64,000 bases of DNA from Patiria pectinifera (Eukaryota; Echinodermata; Asteroidea; Valvatida; Asterinidae), in contig CM057149.1 of assembly GCA_029964075.1 (NCBI GenBank), positions 28,410,197-28,474,196 on the forward strand, given 5' to 3'. Position numbers and translations under genes: made by a program. Numbering within the stretch: the first letter of the stretch is position 1; every line of letters begins with the position of its first letter. Below, piece after piece: positions 34,601-43,200 of this stretch. Below the pieces are notes generated by a model, which ran no database searches, was not told the origin of the DNA, and saw nothing but the letters and a program-made list of their open reading frames with translations.

Positions 34601-37600
34601 GAAACGGAGCAATTTACAGACGTTGGGAAATTGTAAGGTCAGGGAACTAGTCTAGCGGGCTTGTACCCGTTCATATTTGTGTAATCGATTGCAAACAAAT
34701 GAAGACTAACTAGATACATGTATGGTCAATTGGGGCCAGTATTTGAAATAAGCCGTTTTTTTTCCAACGTTGGTCGGCCGACCATTTTTGGAAATCAATA
34801 CGAAAATGCCACTTTTCTTGAAAATGACAGTATACCAGGTGCCATGATTTTATAGGATGCTTTAAACTGTTATTCGCTAACAGTCTAACAAAGTATTTCA
34901 AAATAATTTGGTAGTTCTATTTTTTGAGGTTTGCAAATGTTGTATGTTCCCTTTTATGGACTGTTTGTTAGACAAGGTTTAATTTACCTGAAGTCGTCGT
35001 AGCTGGGCCGTTCTGGCAACTATCTTGTTGTAAGGTTCTACAATTTTATTTCGAATCCTGAAAGAAAAAGCCAAGATTTCTTTAATAACTTTATGTCAAT
35101 TCATTCGATTTTAACTAACTCATTCAATTTTGTTTAAGAAGTTTCTCCCAATTTTCCCATGAACTTATGTGGGCCAACTTTGATCTCTCTCCCTCTGTCT
35201 CTGTTCTACTAAAAACTGATTTTTAAAATCAGTTTCAATATTAATGAATGAAATCATGATAAAATTAAATGTTGGACCAACCTTTCTACTGCAGACTGAA
35301 GTGACTCGATTCTTGTATTCATCATCTGCAGAACGCCTTCCAGAGTTTCGATGCCAGTGGCCTGTGAGAGCAAGTCCTCATGGTGAGCTGAAACCTGTGG
35401 ATAGATGAAGGTTTCCGTGTCGAAAATTAATACTTTAGCTGCCTTTTTTGACACAACAGTGTTGAAGTTGAGTACATCACAAGTCCGGTAACAAGAAAAT
35501 CACAAGTCCAGTCACGAGGAACTGTGGCGAGGGTTCAAACTGGTGACCCACAGACTGCCAATAAATAAATTAATAAATCAATAATTTGGGGGCTAATCGT
35601 CCTTATTCGTAGCAGAAGCTGAATTGTGATGGACGCAGCTACAACGTGGTCGAGCCCAAGGCACGTGAAGGGCAGCCACCATAGGACCAATGTCTTACCA
35701 TGGAGCATAGCCAGATCAAAAGTGTTGATGAAAATCAAAAAGCTGCCGTAAACCCTCGCGGTACAAGAGAGATTCAACATACACTCTACTCACATATGAC
35801 CCAAGCCGAAAATTGAACCCAGGTACATGTAACATCAATGAGAGGCGAACGCTTTACGCACTGCGCCAAGACTTTACAAAACTGGGCCTGCAGCGTTTGG
35901 TCCCACAGACTGAGTTTAGACTGTCCACAGTTAGTTTAGACAGTTGCTCTGTCAGATATACACAAGGCGCTGTGGCATACTAAGCCTACTTGGTATCAAG
36001 TGACAAGAGTTTGAACCTGTAACCCACAGACGACAGGAAAGGCTCTCCTACTTGTGCTTGCAGATCCTTGTCCAGTAGACTGATCCTCTCAACTAGTTTA
36101 GACAATTGCTCTTTGAGATATCCAGAGAGCTGTGGCATACTAGGCCTACACTGTAACAAGTGACAAGGGTTCGAACCTGTAACCCACAGATTGATGGTAA
36201 AGGCTCTCCTACCCGTGCATGCAGTTTCTTGTCCAGCAGACTGATACCCTCGGCTAGTTTAGACAGTTACTCTGTCACATATACACGGAGCTGTGGCATA
36301 CTAAGCCTACACTGCAACATGTGACAAGGGTTGGAACCCTTAACCCACAGACTGCAGGTAAAGCATCTCCTACCTGTGCATGCAGCTCTTTGTCCAATAC
36401 ACTGATACCCTTGGCTCCCTGCGACAGTTGCTCTGTGAGATATCCACAGAGCTGTGGCATACTGCTTTGGTATCAACCAAAGGGGTTTTCGAACCTGTAA
36501 ACAATAGACTGCAGGTAAAGGTTACATCCTACCTGTGCATGCAGCTCCTTGTCAAGTAGACTGATGCCCTCGGCTAGTTTTGACAGTTGCTCTGTGATGG
36601 CCATGCTTTGCATGACCTGGTTGGTATGCTCTTGGACATTGAAGTCATCTTGCAAGAACTCCTGTAGGGTCTCTGAAACGAGGACAATTTACAAATCGTG
36701 CTCAAATTTGAGACTCTTGCAGTAATGGTATTTTTTTGTTTTATTACTTCCAAGACAATGATTGGCAGAACTCATGAAAAGAGGCAACATAAAAATCAGG
36801 CTTGCTCAAATGATATTTTAGGGGGGGGGGGGGGCTTCAGAGCCAAGGTAAAAAAAATATTGGCCTAGCCTACTGACAGTCCACTTTCTGGGTAGGTCCT
36901 ATTGGCAGTTTATCCCCCATGCATTCAGGACCTAGGTTTACGAAAAATAGACATCTGAAAAAGGCAGCACTTTCTGATTAGCTAGTATGAGTATGAGGGT
37001 GAGTATGCTTCTAGTTCTAAAGCAAAAACAAACTACAAACTAAGCCTAAAAATGTGAAAATCAAAATTTGACAAAGTTCGACATGCTTTTGTACAAGGTG
37101 GAAGTGTGGCCCTTATTTACGGAGGTAGGCCTAGTCCAGTGGCGACATTTATGGGGCTATGCCCTATCAGTATCAAGCATGTCAAGTATCAGTCTGGGCT
37201 CTGGAGTGCTCTGAAAGGTGCAAAACTAAATCAGAACCACTTTACTCACAGTTTAGCCTGCAAGTTTCTCCAAAAATTCCACTGGGGCAAAGAAAATGTC
37301 CTCAGTATTTCACCAACCAAGTTTGCAGACTCAATTCAATTTGTAAAGGAGACTTTTCTTCAATATTTTGCACATGAGAGGGAAGTCAAGTGATTTCAAA
37401 ATGGGGCTAAACATGCTAAATACTAGACTTGTGGGGAAAAGTTCCATACTCGGATGTCAATTTATCTGCTGCCAAACATATTAATTGTCACCTCACCTTG
37501 TCATTTGAACCAAGAGAAATCCAGGAAGCTGTGTTAAGGTGGAAAAAAAATACTCAAAATGTGTTTTTAGAGCACATTTTGGATGCATACGTCGTGCAGA

Positions 37601-38533
37601 ACTAACTTCAAGCAGCCGGTCAAAACTGATTGTAGTGGCTGAAAGACAGCGGTACGTTATACACGTGACATCAACAACCATGACGTCGCATGAGCCTGCC
37701 AATGATAGTGCAATACGTCATTATGAATATTTATTTTCTCATGAATATTTAGTTTATTTCAATGGATACTTCAAATACGTCCAAAGATTGATTATTGCAA
37801 CAGCGAACGTGCGCGGCCTAGCGGTTAAGAGTCTCGTGTATCAAGCAAGTGTCAGAGGTTCGAATCCCGATGAAGTAACTGACTGATTAAAAAATAGAAA
37901 TTAAGGAAAGGAGAGGGTGAGAGTAGAGGAGGGAAAGTGGAGGAATAACCATAAAAGATGTAACTTTTGGCGCTAGAAAATTAATTGAAAAAAGTGACGT
38001 CTGAGTACGGAATTGTTTCCGACTTGTGCATGTCCAACCATGATCCAACTATTTAAAAAGACTGACCTCTTCATTCAGTGTCAATACTAGTCTGGTGGTT
38101 TGACTATGGAGAAATGTGTAATAAATTGAGACTAGTTCCCGCTTCATGCCACGTTTCTTAAATTCTTTTGGCATGGTTGATTGATGCAGTACTGAAGCAG
38201 TGTTGGAATGGTTGTTTTAGGTGCCAGTCTATTTTCTTGTTTTGCATGTTTTCAATACCTTAAGTTTTGGGACTCTCATACACAGTATTGAGAGTCCCAA
38301 ATTTTCGGACTAGTCAAGTATCATAGGGCGATGCAACATTACGTCAGCCATTCATAAATTCCTGGATGTATGCGCCAAACCATCATAACTAGAATTGCAT
38401 GGTCCTTTCCAGAAAATATAAACATCCTCTCCCCCCCCCCCGGTACCCATTGAGCTCCGTTCCAGCTCATTATCTTACCATCTTCTTGCAACCTTTTTTG
38501 TAATTCAGGGTCCATCTTTGCTCCAGATGACAT
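19500..38533 (-). CDS. COG5: COG5, conserved oligomeric Golgi complex subunit 5 (complete, 20 exons)
   Basis: COG5 is part of lobe B of the COG tethering complex, which holds retrograde vesicles at the cis-Golgi. Exons on the minus strand: 38533-38479, 36672-36533, 35394-35282, 35057-34988, 34090-33970, 33098-32968, 32443-32278, 30693-30581, 29538-29461, 29062-28981, 27963-27783, 26125-25964, 25604-25505, 25278-25105, 24298-24195, 23452-23315, 22877-22769, 21827-21624, 20528-20449, 19632-19500. The sum is 2454 nt (817 aa), close to the vertebrate length. All phases agree and all introns are GT-AG. Segments match vertebrate COG5 end to end, for example [37 protein letters not shown] and [17 protein letters not shown]. 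The start at 38533 is the first ATG of the conserved N-terminal coiled coil; a second Met six codons later is possible. Two introns carry arrays copied from exon ends. Confidence 0.97.
20449..20528 (-). CDS. COG5: COG5 exon 19
   Basis: [20 protein letters not shown] then ERLALI; donor ATTAG/gttagt. Confidence 0.96.
20860..20985. repeat. Dispersed repeat, aaggctttgtgtttc family
   Basis: gaggacaatgctttgtgttt, ctgtaatataacactatcct and gaggaccgttttcaacaaaa; COG5 intron 18. Confidence 0.6.
21624..21827 (-). CDS. COG5: COG5 exon 18
   Basis: 68 codons: [20 protein letters not shown] to [14 protein letters not shown]; phase 0 at both ends. Confidence 0.97.
22140..22445 (-). mobile_element. tRNA-derived SINE, inverted
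   Basis: gattcttataaagcgcttta tail, cctgggtggagagaaacaat core and cgaacccacaacctgcag head read on the minus strand. In COG5 intron 17. Confidence 0.7.
22769..22877 (-). CDS. COG5: COG5 exon 17
   Basis: [20 protein letters not shown] and [12 protein letters not shown]; donor CTCAG/gtgagt. Confidence 0.97.
23085..23275 (-). mobile_element. tRNA-derived SINE, inverted (ccagtccatcacagg family)
   Basis: ggatggaatgctagtccatc, gtggagcgaggcaagtgggg, cttgcccaaggacacaacat and gatttgagcccctgaccctc. Same family at 43480, 46055 and, as a fragment, 2770. Confidence 0.8.
23315..23452 (-). CDS. COG5: COG5 exon 16
   Basis: [20 protein letters not shown] then [13 protein letters not shown]; donor GACAG/gttagg. 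Confidence 0.96.
24195..24298 (-). CDS. COG5: COG5 exon 15
   Basis: [20 protein letters not shown] to LTMHNEDF; acceptor ttccag, donor AAGGG/gtgagc. Confidence 0.95.
24385..25076 (-). repeat. Exon-derived tandem array, period about 91 bp, downstream of COG5 exon 14
   Basis: Each unit repeats the last 21 codons of exon 14, its donor and about 28 bp of intron. Exon-like cores: 25076-25011, 24982-24920, 24891-24829, 24800-24738, 24697-24635 and 24606-24544, with decayed pieces to 24385. Core ends are spaced 94, 91, 91, 91, 103 and 91 bp. The 24982-24920 and 24800-24738 cores encode the same 21 residues as the true exon; three others stay open with changes and one ends in a stop. A donor GT is present in five of six. 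Alternate units resemble each other more, indicating a later doubling of about 182 bp. Confidence 0.9.
25105..25278 (-). CDS. COG5: COG5 exon 14
   Basis: 58 codons, [13 protein letters not shown] to VQLALQ, ending in phase 0 at TACAG/gttagt. The last 21 codons (25167-25105) are the source of the array at 24385-25076. Confidence 0.95.
25505..25604 (-). CDS. COG5: COG5 exon 13
   Basis: [20 protein letters not shown] to LYCAKCEQL; donor CTT/gtaagt. Confidence 0.95.
25964..26125 (-). CDS. COG5: COG5 exon 12
   Basis: [20 protein letters not shown] and [14 protein letters not shown]; donor GCAAG/gtgaac. Confidence 0.96.
26246..27240. repeat. Array of about 90 units of an 11-bp motif (tccatcacaag)
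   Basis: Interleaved variants tccatcacaag, tccatctcaag, tcctcacaag and tccttacaag fill 995 bp of the COG5 intron between exons 12 and 11. A 78-bp higher-order block near 27040-27200 is doubled almost exactly, a sign of recent growth. The right flank (27241-27340) continues with the unique part of a dispersed element of the same motif (see 28072, 30399, 32672, 48734), so the array looks like an expanded end of that element. Confidence 0.92.
27783..27963 (-). CDS. COG5: COG5 exon 11
   Basis: [20 protein letters not shown], then ELWKRLQQF and a variable Ala/Thr/Ser stretch; donor TACAG/gtgagc. Confidence 0.95.
28072..28216. mobile_element. Dispersed inverted-repeat element, gagtccatcacaagtc family
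   Basis: Starts gagtccatcacaagtcc and ends with the inverted form cttgtggactcgag; the middle carries gatgaacaatgacaaaggaat. The family is shared with the array at 26246-27240 and with 19255, 30399, 32672, 35464 and 48734. Confidence 0.75.
28255..28350 (+). mobile_element. tRNA-like SINE head
   Basis: gcaagctcagtggtccagat and gtgggttcgattcccagtgg, like the 14787 head; COG5 intron 10. Confidence 0.6.
28981..29062 (-). CDS. COG5: COG5 exon 10
   Basis: [20 protein letters not shown] to FADTAN; phase 0 to phase 1. Confidence 0.92.
29323..29381. repeat. Small perfect hairpin in COG5 intron 9
   Basis: gtttactatccatagcc mirrored by ggctatggatagtaaac with a 20-bp loop. Confidence 0.8.
29461..29538 (-). 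CDS. COG5: COG5 exon 9
   Basis: 26 codons: [20 protein letters not shown] through MEELKK; acceptor gaatag, donor AAG/gtcagg. Confidence 0.96.
30399..30547. mobile_element. gagtccatcacaagtc family copy
   Basis: gagtccatcacgagttctcc at the left, gacttgtaatggacacgact at the right, with attcaaatgaactatgacaa inside as in the flank of the 11-bp array. Confidence 0.7.
30581..30693 (-). CDS. COG5: COG5 exon 8
   Basis: [20 protein letters not shown] to [12 protein letters not shown]; donor GACAG/gtattc. Confidence 0.95.
30795..30858. repeat. Short tandem repeat, 19 bp, three units
   Basis: gatcaagttttacaagcaa repeated three times. Confidence 0.9.
31817..31990. repeat. Foldback element in COG5 intron 7
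   Basis: gtgtagtaaaactagc and gatccatgaagcattctatt are mirrored by gaatgctccatggatcac and tagttatactacacca. Followed by ctaacacctctcccacagat as in 40717-41205. Confidence 0.75.
32278..32443 (-). CDS. COG5: COG5 exon 7
   Basis: [20 protein letters not shown] to [12 protein letters not shown]; donor AGAG/gtgagc. Confidence 0.95.
32672..32940. mobile_element. gagtccatcacaagtc family copy, diverged
   Basis: aagtccatcacaagtcaaat at the left and repeated gactagtgattgacttg at the right, with aacaatgcacagacaaagga inside. Confidence 0.6.
32968..33098 (-). CDS. COG5: COG5 exon 6
   Basis: [20 protein letters not shown] to [11 protein letters not shown]; donor CGCAG/gtagca. Confidence 0.95.
33359..33539. 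repeat. Palindromic element related to 15432-15593
   Basis: agacaaaataagtttgcggt mirrored by accgcaaacttatcttgtct; loop contains gacgacgggcagagcatact. In the COG5 intron between exons 6 and 5. Confidence 0.85.
33970..34090 (-). CDS. COG5: COG5 exon 5
   Basis: [19 protein letters not shown] and [16 protein letters not shown], almost identical to vertebrates; donor TTAG/gtcagt. Confidence 0.97.
34425..34956. mobile_element. TTAA MITE, family 1, copy in COG5 intron 4
   Basis: TTAAAGGGAATATACATCAT at the left; TTTGCAAATGTTGTATGTTC at the right; central palindrome cggccg. The right TTAA is mutated. Confidence 0.85.
34988..35057 (-). CDS. COG5: COG5 exon 4
   Basis: [19 protein letters not shown], the conserved coiled-coil segment; donor TTCAG/gtaaat. 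Confidence 0.96.
35282..35394 (-). CDS. COG5: COG5 exon 3
   Basis: [20 protein letters not shown] to ESLQSAVE; acceptor ccacag, donor GAAAG/gttggt. Confidence 0.96.
35464..35527. mobile_element. gagtccatcacaagtc family fragment
   Basis: gttgagtacatcacaagtcc followed by further caagtc repeats; then runs into a SINE. Confidence 0.5.
35525..35870 (-). mobile_element. tRNA-derived SINE, inverted copy of the 8748 family
   Basis: Minus strand reads gcgtaaagcgttcgcctctc, ctgggttcaattttcggctt and gaataaggacgattagcccc, matching 8748-9085 in order. Confidence 0.75.
35905..36480 (-). repeat. Exon-derived tandem array, period about 160 bp, downstream of COG5 exon 2
   Basis: Exon-like ends at 36374, 36213 and 36052 repeat the 3' half of exon 2 (true end 36533), spaced 159, 161 and 161 bp. 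Readings on the minus strand: [38 protein letters not shown] and [20 protein letters not shown]. Each is followed by gtagga. The middle copy has a stop just upstream of its core. A remnant continues to about 35905. The rest of the unit includes ggttcgaacctgtaacccac, a tRNA-like B-box motif. Confidence 0.88.
36533..36672 (-). CDS. COG5: COG5 exon 2
   Basis: [19 protein letters not shown] to [15 protein letters not shown]. Ends in phase 0 at CACAG/gtagga. Its 3' half is the source of the array at 35905-36480. Confidence 0.95.
37812..37885 (+). mobile_element. tRNA-like SINE head
   Basis: cggcctagcggttaagagtc (A box) and ggttcgaatcccgatg (B box); no pairing acceptor stem. COG5 intron 1. Confidence 0.55.
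38479..38533 (-). CDS. COG5: COG5 exon 1 (start codon)
   Basis: [18 protein letters not shown], donor GATG/gtaaga, phase 1. Confidence 0.88.
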
Positions 38534-38671
38534 CGAAGTAAATTCCCATACAAATCAAAGTACTTGTTATGACTGCTTTTATGAAAAATAGGAGAAAAAT
38601 TTAAGATAAACTAAACTAAAAGTGAAAACTAGCGCACTCGATGTAAGTTGTAACGTGTCATGTTGTGATTC

Positions 38672-38754
38672 ATAGCGCCACCAAGCGTTCACAATCACAG
38701 AGTCAAAAAAAAAAAAGCTAGCGAGGTCATAAATATCGATTGGTGGCGCTATGT
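38672..38754. promoter_or_regulatory. Perfect 14-bp inverted repeat upstream of COG5
   Basis: catagcgccaccaa and ttggtggcgctatg are exact complements 54 bp apart, 140-220 bp upstream of the COG5 start codon. It could be a paired regulatory site or a small MITE; the sequence does not decide. Confidence 0.4.
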
Positions 38755-39185
38755 AAGTCTAACAGTCGACAGTAAAATGTAAATTTGCCGAAGCTGTAGG
38801 TCTTGCAGGTTAGTGTTTTAAAATTATTATTCACTCGAAAGTTGTTATTTTCTGACATTTTATAATGCGGATTTAATCTTAGAATTTATCGTATCTTTCC
38901 CCACACAGGACTATAGCAAATAGGCCGATTACAAAGTGTAATATTATCACAAAAAAATACTTGTGTCGCGACACCGGCTGTTTACATTACAAAAACGTTC
39001 GTTCGGCATTGTTCGGCCTTGCTCATCAAGTTGCTGTGTCAGTATGTTTCATCATTATCATCATCATTAGACTTTTGCTCTATATCAGTAATATCTGTAG
39101 GCCCTACTACCTTGTTTTAATTTTGCAACTTACTGAAGAATCAAAGGCACCAAGTAATTACATTAGGCCCAGTAAACGGTAAAAA

Positions 39186-39765
39186 AATGATGGTGGATAT
39201 ATTGCCGGCGGTAATCCTGACAAGCTAACGTTTATTAAAGGTTTGCCGGTGGCAATCCCTATCAACAGAGGGCGCTGTACCCTCTAAGATAGGGCTGAAT
39301 TAATCAATAACAATATATATTAAATTACCACCGACAGTTGTGAAGCATCGTGGTCTAGTGGATAAGCAATGGATCTCATGTCATGAGCGAGAAGACCCGG
39401 GTTCGATCCCCGCTAGCGACATTTCTAAGGTTTTTTTCCCATCCCCAAAGAATAAGAATATTCTTTTATTATTTTAACATGTCTCAAACATTTTATTGCC
39501 GAGTATTACATTTTTTTTTCAGATTTGTGGCTCTGGAGGATTTTTTTAAAGGGAAATAAAGTCCGAAATTGTAAAATGGTCTGATTCCCATCTTGTGAAT
39601 ACGAAGTTGCAACAATAATGTTGGCATGGAGCCAGACTAAAATTTGTCACTGGAAAATGTCTTTTAAGTACAAAAAAACAGTAACTGCGCATGTTCAGTG
39701 CATATCCAGCAAGCTAACGTTTACTAAAGGTTTGCCGTCTCCGGCAAAATATCCACTGCCTTAAA
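39186..39765. mobile_element. Inverted-repeat element between COG5 and BDP1, carrying a tRNA-like unit
   Basis: Ends ggtggatatattgccggc and gccggcaaaatatccac-type inverted repeats, with a direct repeat gctaacgttta-taaaggtttgccg inside each end (39224 and 39714). It encloses the tRNA-like SINE at 39345-39425. Confidence 0.6.
39345..39425 (+). mobile_element. tRNA-like SINE head with intact A and B boxes
   Basis: A box TGGTCTAGTGG (39351-39361) and B box GGTTCGATCCC (39400-39410). The would-be acceptor stem does not pair, so it is not a tRNA gene. It lies 700 bp upstream of BDP1. Confidence 0.65.
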
Positions 39766-40117
39766 ATAAAGAAAAAAAAAGTGGCCGAAAAGAGGTAGCG
39801 GTAGGGAACAAGAAACTGGTTTATTTTTTTACTCGGCCTCATGATATAGACTGTATACTCCTGCTAGTGATGGATGTGTATAGTGGCTGTAAAAAGACCT
39901 AACATACGAGGACAGTTTTCAAATTGTCTTTTGAACGTGTTGAAATGAGGGTAAAGTCCACCAACCATTCGATTGACATCTGACAGATGGGCCTCCATAA
40001 ATACAGCAATGGTTGAATTTATAAAACAAATTTGTCATGTTTTCCTTTCAGCTCTTAACACAACGCAAGTCTCCTTTGTTCTGAATATGTGAATAAGGCA
40101 CTTAACACCCAGCCGCC

Positions 40118-40294
40118 ATGAGACGAGCCAAGATTCGTCCGAGTATTAACCTCTCTGCTGCCTCTCGTCGGAGCGTCCCAACCCCGGCAGCTAAGGCCAA
40201 AGATCCCTCCCCTTCAACGCCCAAGGGGGCCGGACCCAAGCCAGGGCTCCGATCAGCGTCCAAACCGACAACACCTCAACCTTCCGAACCTCAG
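40118..40294 (+). CDS. BDP1: BDP1 exon 1 (start codon)
   Basis: MRRAKIRPSINLSAASRRSV, a basic N-terminus; context gccgccATGag is a good start. Donor CTCAG/gtagtt. Confidence 0.9.
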
Positions 40295-43200
40295 GTAGTT
40301 ACGCCAAGTAAAAAAAAAAGCCTTTCTTCTCCAGGCTTGTTTGAGGAGGAGGAGGCGGGCTTTTTTCCTCCAAGATGGCAGGTTTTCCAAGAGGCAAATG
40401 TTTTCTTTTATTTCTCGAGTATTTTGCTGATAAAGGAGTTCCACCCTGTCTACCAGGTTTTAACTTGCTAACATAGCCAAAATTCTGCTGGAAACAAAAA
40501 GACAAATATATAATTATGGGAAATGTATGATTAATACAAAAATGAACAGGAAAGAAAAGTAGAAGAATAAAAGAGGCAGGCAGGAAATAGGAAGCCAGTG
40601 GGACCAAAAATGGGTTTATTCTTTTTACTGGTCCCTACTAAACAAAAACAGCATGGTATGGAGGAAATAGTGCTACTTGGCCAAATTAAAACCATGTTGT
40701 ATTTGTTTTATTTCAGTTTATAACACCTCACCCACAGGTTCTGTATCTTGATTGGCCGAAAGCGAGTCATATGGTATTCGCTATTTTTGCTATCTTGCAA
40801 TGAACGGCTAAAAGTACTATACCGGTAGCAACCAAAGTACTATACCCGTAGCAACCACAGTACTATACGATCTAAACTGGTTTTGTGTGCAAGTGCATAC
40901 ACGGGTGTGCGCGTTGCGTGTATTGAGTCCCAAGCGCGCGCTAGCGCTACAGAGCTACAGAGCTGAAGTACATTTTAATTGTATTTGGATTAAAAATTAT
41001 TCAGTTATCAAGTAAAATCAAGCAGAATCTGTGGGAGAGGTGTTATAAAACAAATATTGACTGCTTTATCTCGTGGTGTAGTAAAACTAGCCTTCCTCGG
41101 TCATGTCGGTGATCCATGGAGCATTCTATTTTCCCGAAGCGAATGCTTCATGGATCACCTCGGGAGCCTAGTTTTACTACACCACACGAAGCAGTGATTA
41201 TTTGTAATATAATATACCACACATATTTAGGTCCATTATCAATATTTGACAAATTTCCATCCAAAATTCCTTTTATAATGTCTATTTCCTGCCTCAATGT
41301 CAGAGACAGTGTTGCATTCTACTTGTCTTTGTCTTGGTATTTTTAGCCTCTCATCAACAAAGATGTTCCCAAGGGTAGCCACGCCCAGCAACACCAAGAA
41401 AACCAGCAGAAGAAGCAGCAAGAGGAGAGTGATCAAGTTAAACAGGTGCAGTCAGAGAAAGAACAAGAGCTGCAGAAACGACATGATCAAGAAAAACAAC
41501 ACCAACAAGACGAGGAGCTTCCTCCAGATTCAACACCATCAGCGGATCTTCCACCAAGCACACCGATTCAACCCGTCCCGGTCCCCTCGGCCAAACCCCC
41601 GCCTGCGTCCCCATCCAAGCCCGCCCCGGAATCCCCAACCAAGACTTCATCCACGGTCCGTCGCAAGCGCATCACGGCAATCCCAAACCTGGGCCAGCCA
41701 CGCGTGCGCACCGGTCCGAGCCAGCCTGGCAAAGCCTTAGCCAGGGCTGCCAAGGCGACGACTCCGGAGAAAGAGGTTGAGGTGGAGAGGGGAGTGGCCA
41801 GAGGGAAAGTGGGCGGGGTAGACGGAGTCAGGCAGGAGGCTGGGGAGGGCGACATGGGACCGCCGTTGCATCCGCCACCAATTCAGAGAATTACCGCCGC
41901 ATCGGCTCCGAGCACTCAAAGTAAGCATCTTGAAATGATCTCAAGGGCACTTATCTCATATGGACAATTTCAGAGTTATGTTAGGTCTGTGACAGAGCTG
42001 TTAAGAGCTCAGTGAATAAACCTGAAAATGTGCTTTATATTTTATACATCCATCATCTAGTAATGGCCACGGAGATTACCAAGTTGGAGTTTTGGATCAA
42101 TGCTCTGAATCATAAGTTGGCTCTGTCACAGACATTACCCTCCCTTTCATGGAATTGTCCATATCTCTAGTTTGTGATTTTGCTCAAGCTCTTTGGAAAT
42201 TCATACACTATGTTATTTTCTTAATGTCTTTTAATATGGAAGCTTGAATTGCATTTAGGGTTTTGAAGCATTTTGATATACTCACTTTGTACTTGCTCAC
42301 TTCTTTTTAAAGGCTTTCGAAATTGATTAACCCTCCTATGCAAACGTGTATTCTGTGCCAAGTAGTCCTTTATGTCAAAATCAAACAAGTGACTGCTAAG
42401 GGGCAATTCCACGGTTACTAACATTTTTGAGTTTCCTTGGGCTGTAATTACCTTACTGAAAAGGTTTAATAACTGTTGTCCCCATGGTAGATAGAGTAGA
42501 CCTAGACCTACCTAAGCACCAAAGATGACATCCAGAAAAATGTTTTATGTACGAAAATGTAACGTGAGTAACCGTGGAATCGCCCTAAGAATTCCCAGCC
42601 TACATAGAGCAGGGACTGTTTAAGAAACTGGCAGAGTCATTTGGTTCAGTGATTGATTTTTCAGGATTTGGGAAAGTTCTCGGCAAAATATGCCAAAAAG
42701 AGTAAGAACACGATTCCCAACCACTAAGGCAATCAGGGAAAACCTTGAAAATGAGTTTCCATTTTTCCAGTCGGGGAAAACTTTTTGGGGAAAACACAAA
42801 ACATCAGGGAGAACTCAGGAAATTTGGCTGTGACCCAGAAGGGAAAGTTTTTCTCCAGTTTGGTACATTTAAGTCTCTGAAAGGATGACACCATGCCATT
42901 AAAGTGAACATTTTTCTCTCGGAAATTCTCATGGAGATTTCTCAGGGAAATATCAGGCAATTTTGTTTACATAAAATGCTGGGAATACCATACGTTGAAC
43001 AACGATAAACAAAAGTAACATATTTTCAAATCTACGTTTCAAATAACAAATTAGTCTTCACAAACTCTTCCTTAACAGCACCCAACAAGGAGCCCAGCAG
43101 AGCGACCCCAACTCACCACGACGCCCCTTCACAGCCCAAAACTGTCCCCTCCCAAACCAACAGCACCCCTACTGCCGTGACCACGCCCCGCAGACCCTCC

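Larger units (their letters stand above)
38534..40117. promoter_or_regulatory. Divergent promoter region of COG5 and BDP1
   Basis: The two genes start 1.58 kb apart on opposite strands, so both promoters must lie here (or in non-coding first exons). No TATA box stands out. About 580 bp of it is the 39186-39765 element. Confidence 0.55.

Noticed and set aside
39345-39425. Functional tRNA gene
   Set aside because: A and B boxes are present, but the acceptor stem does not pair; treated as a SINE head. The same holds for 14787-14860 and 37812-37885.
41438-41928. Antisense and off-frame open stretches over BDP1 exon 2
   Set aside because: GC-rich coding exon gives shadows in several frames; only the frame matching BDP1 phases is kept.
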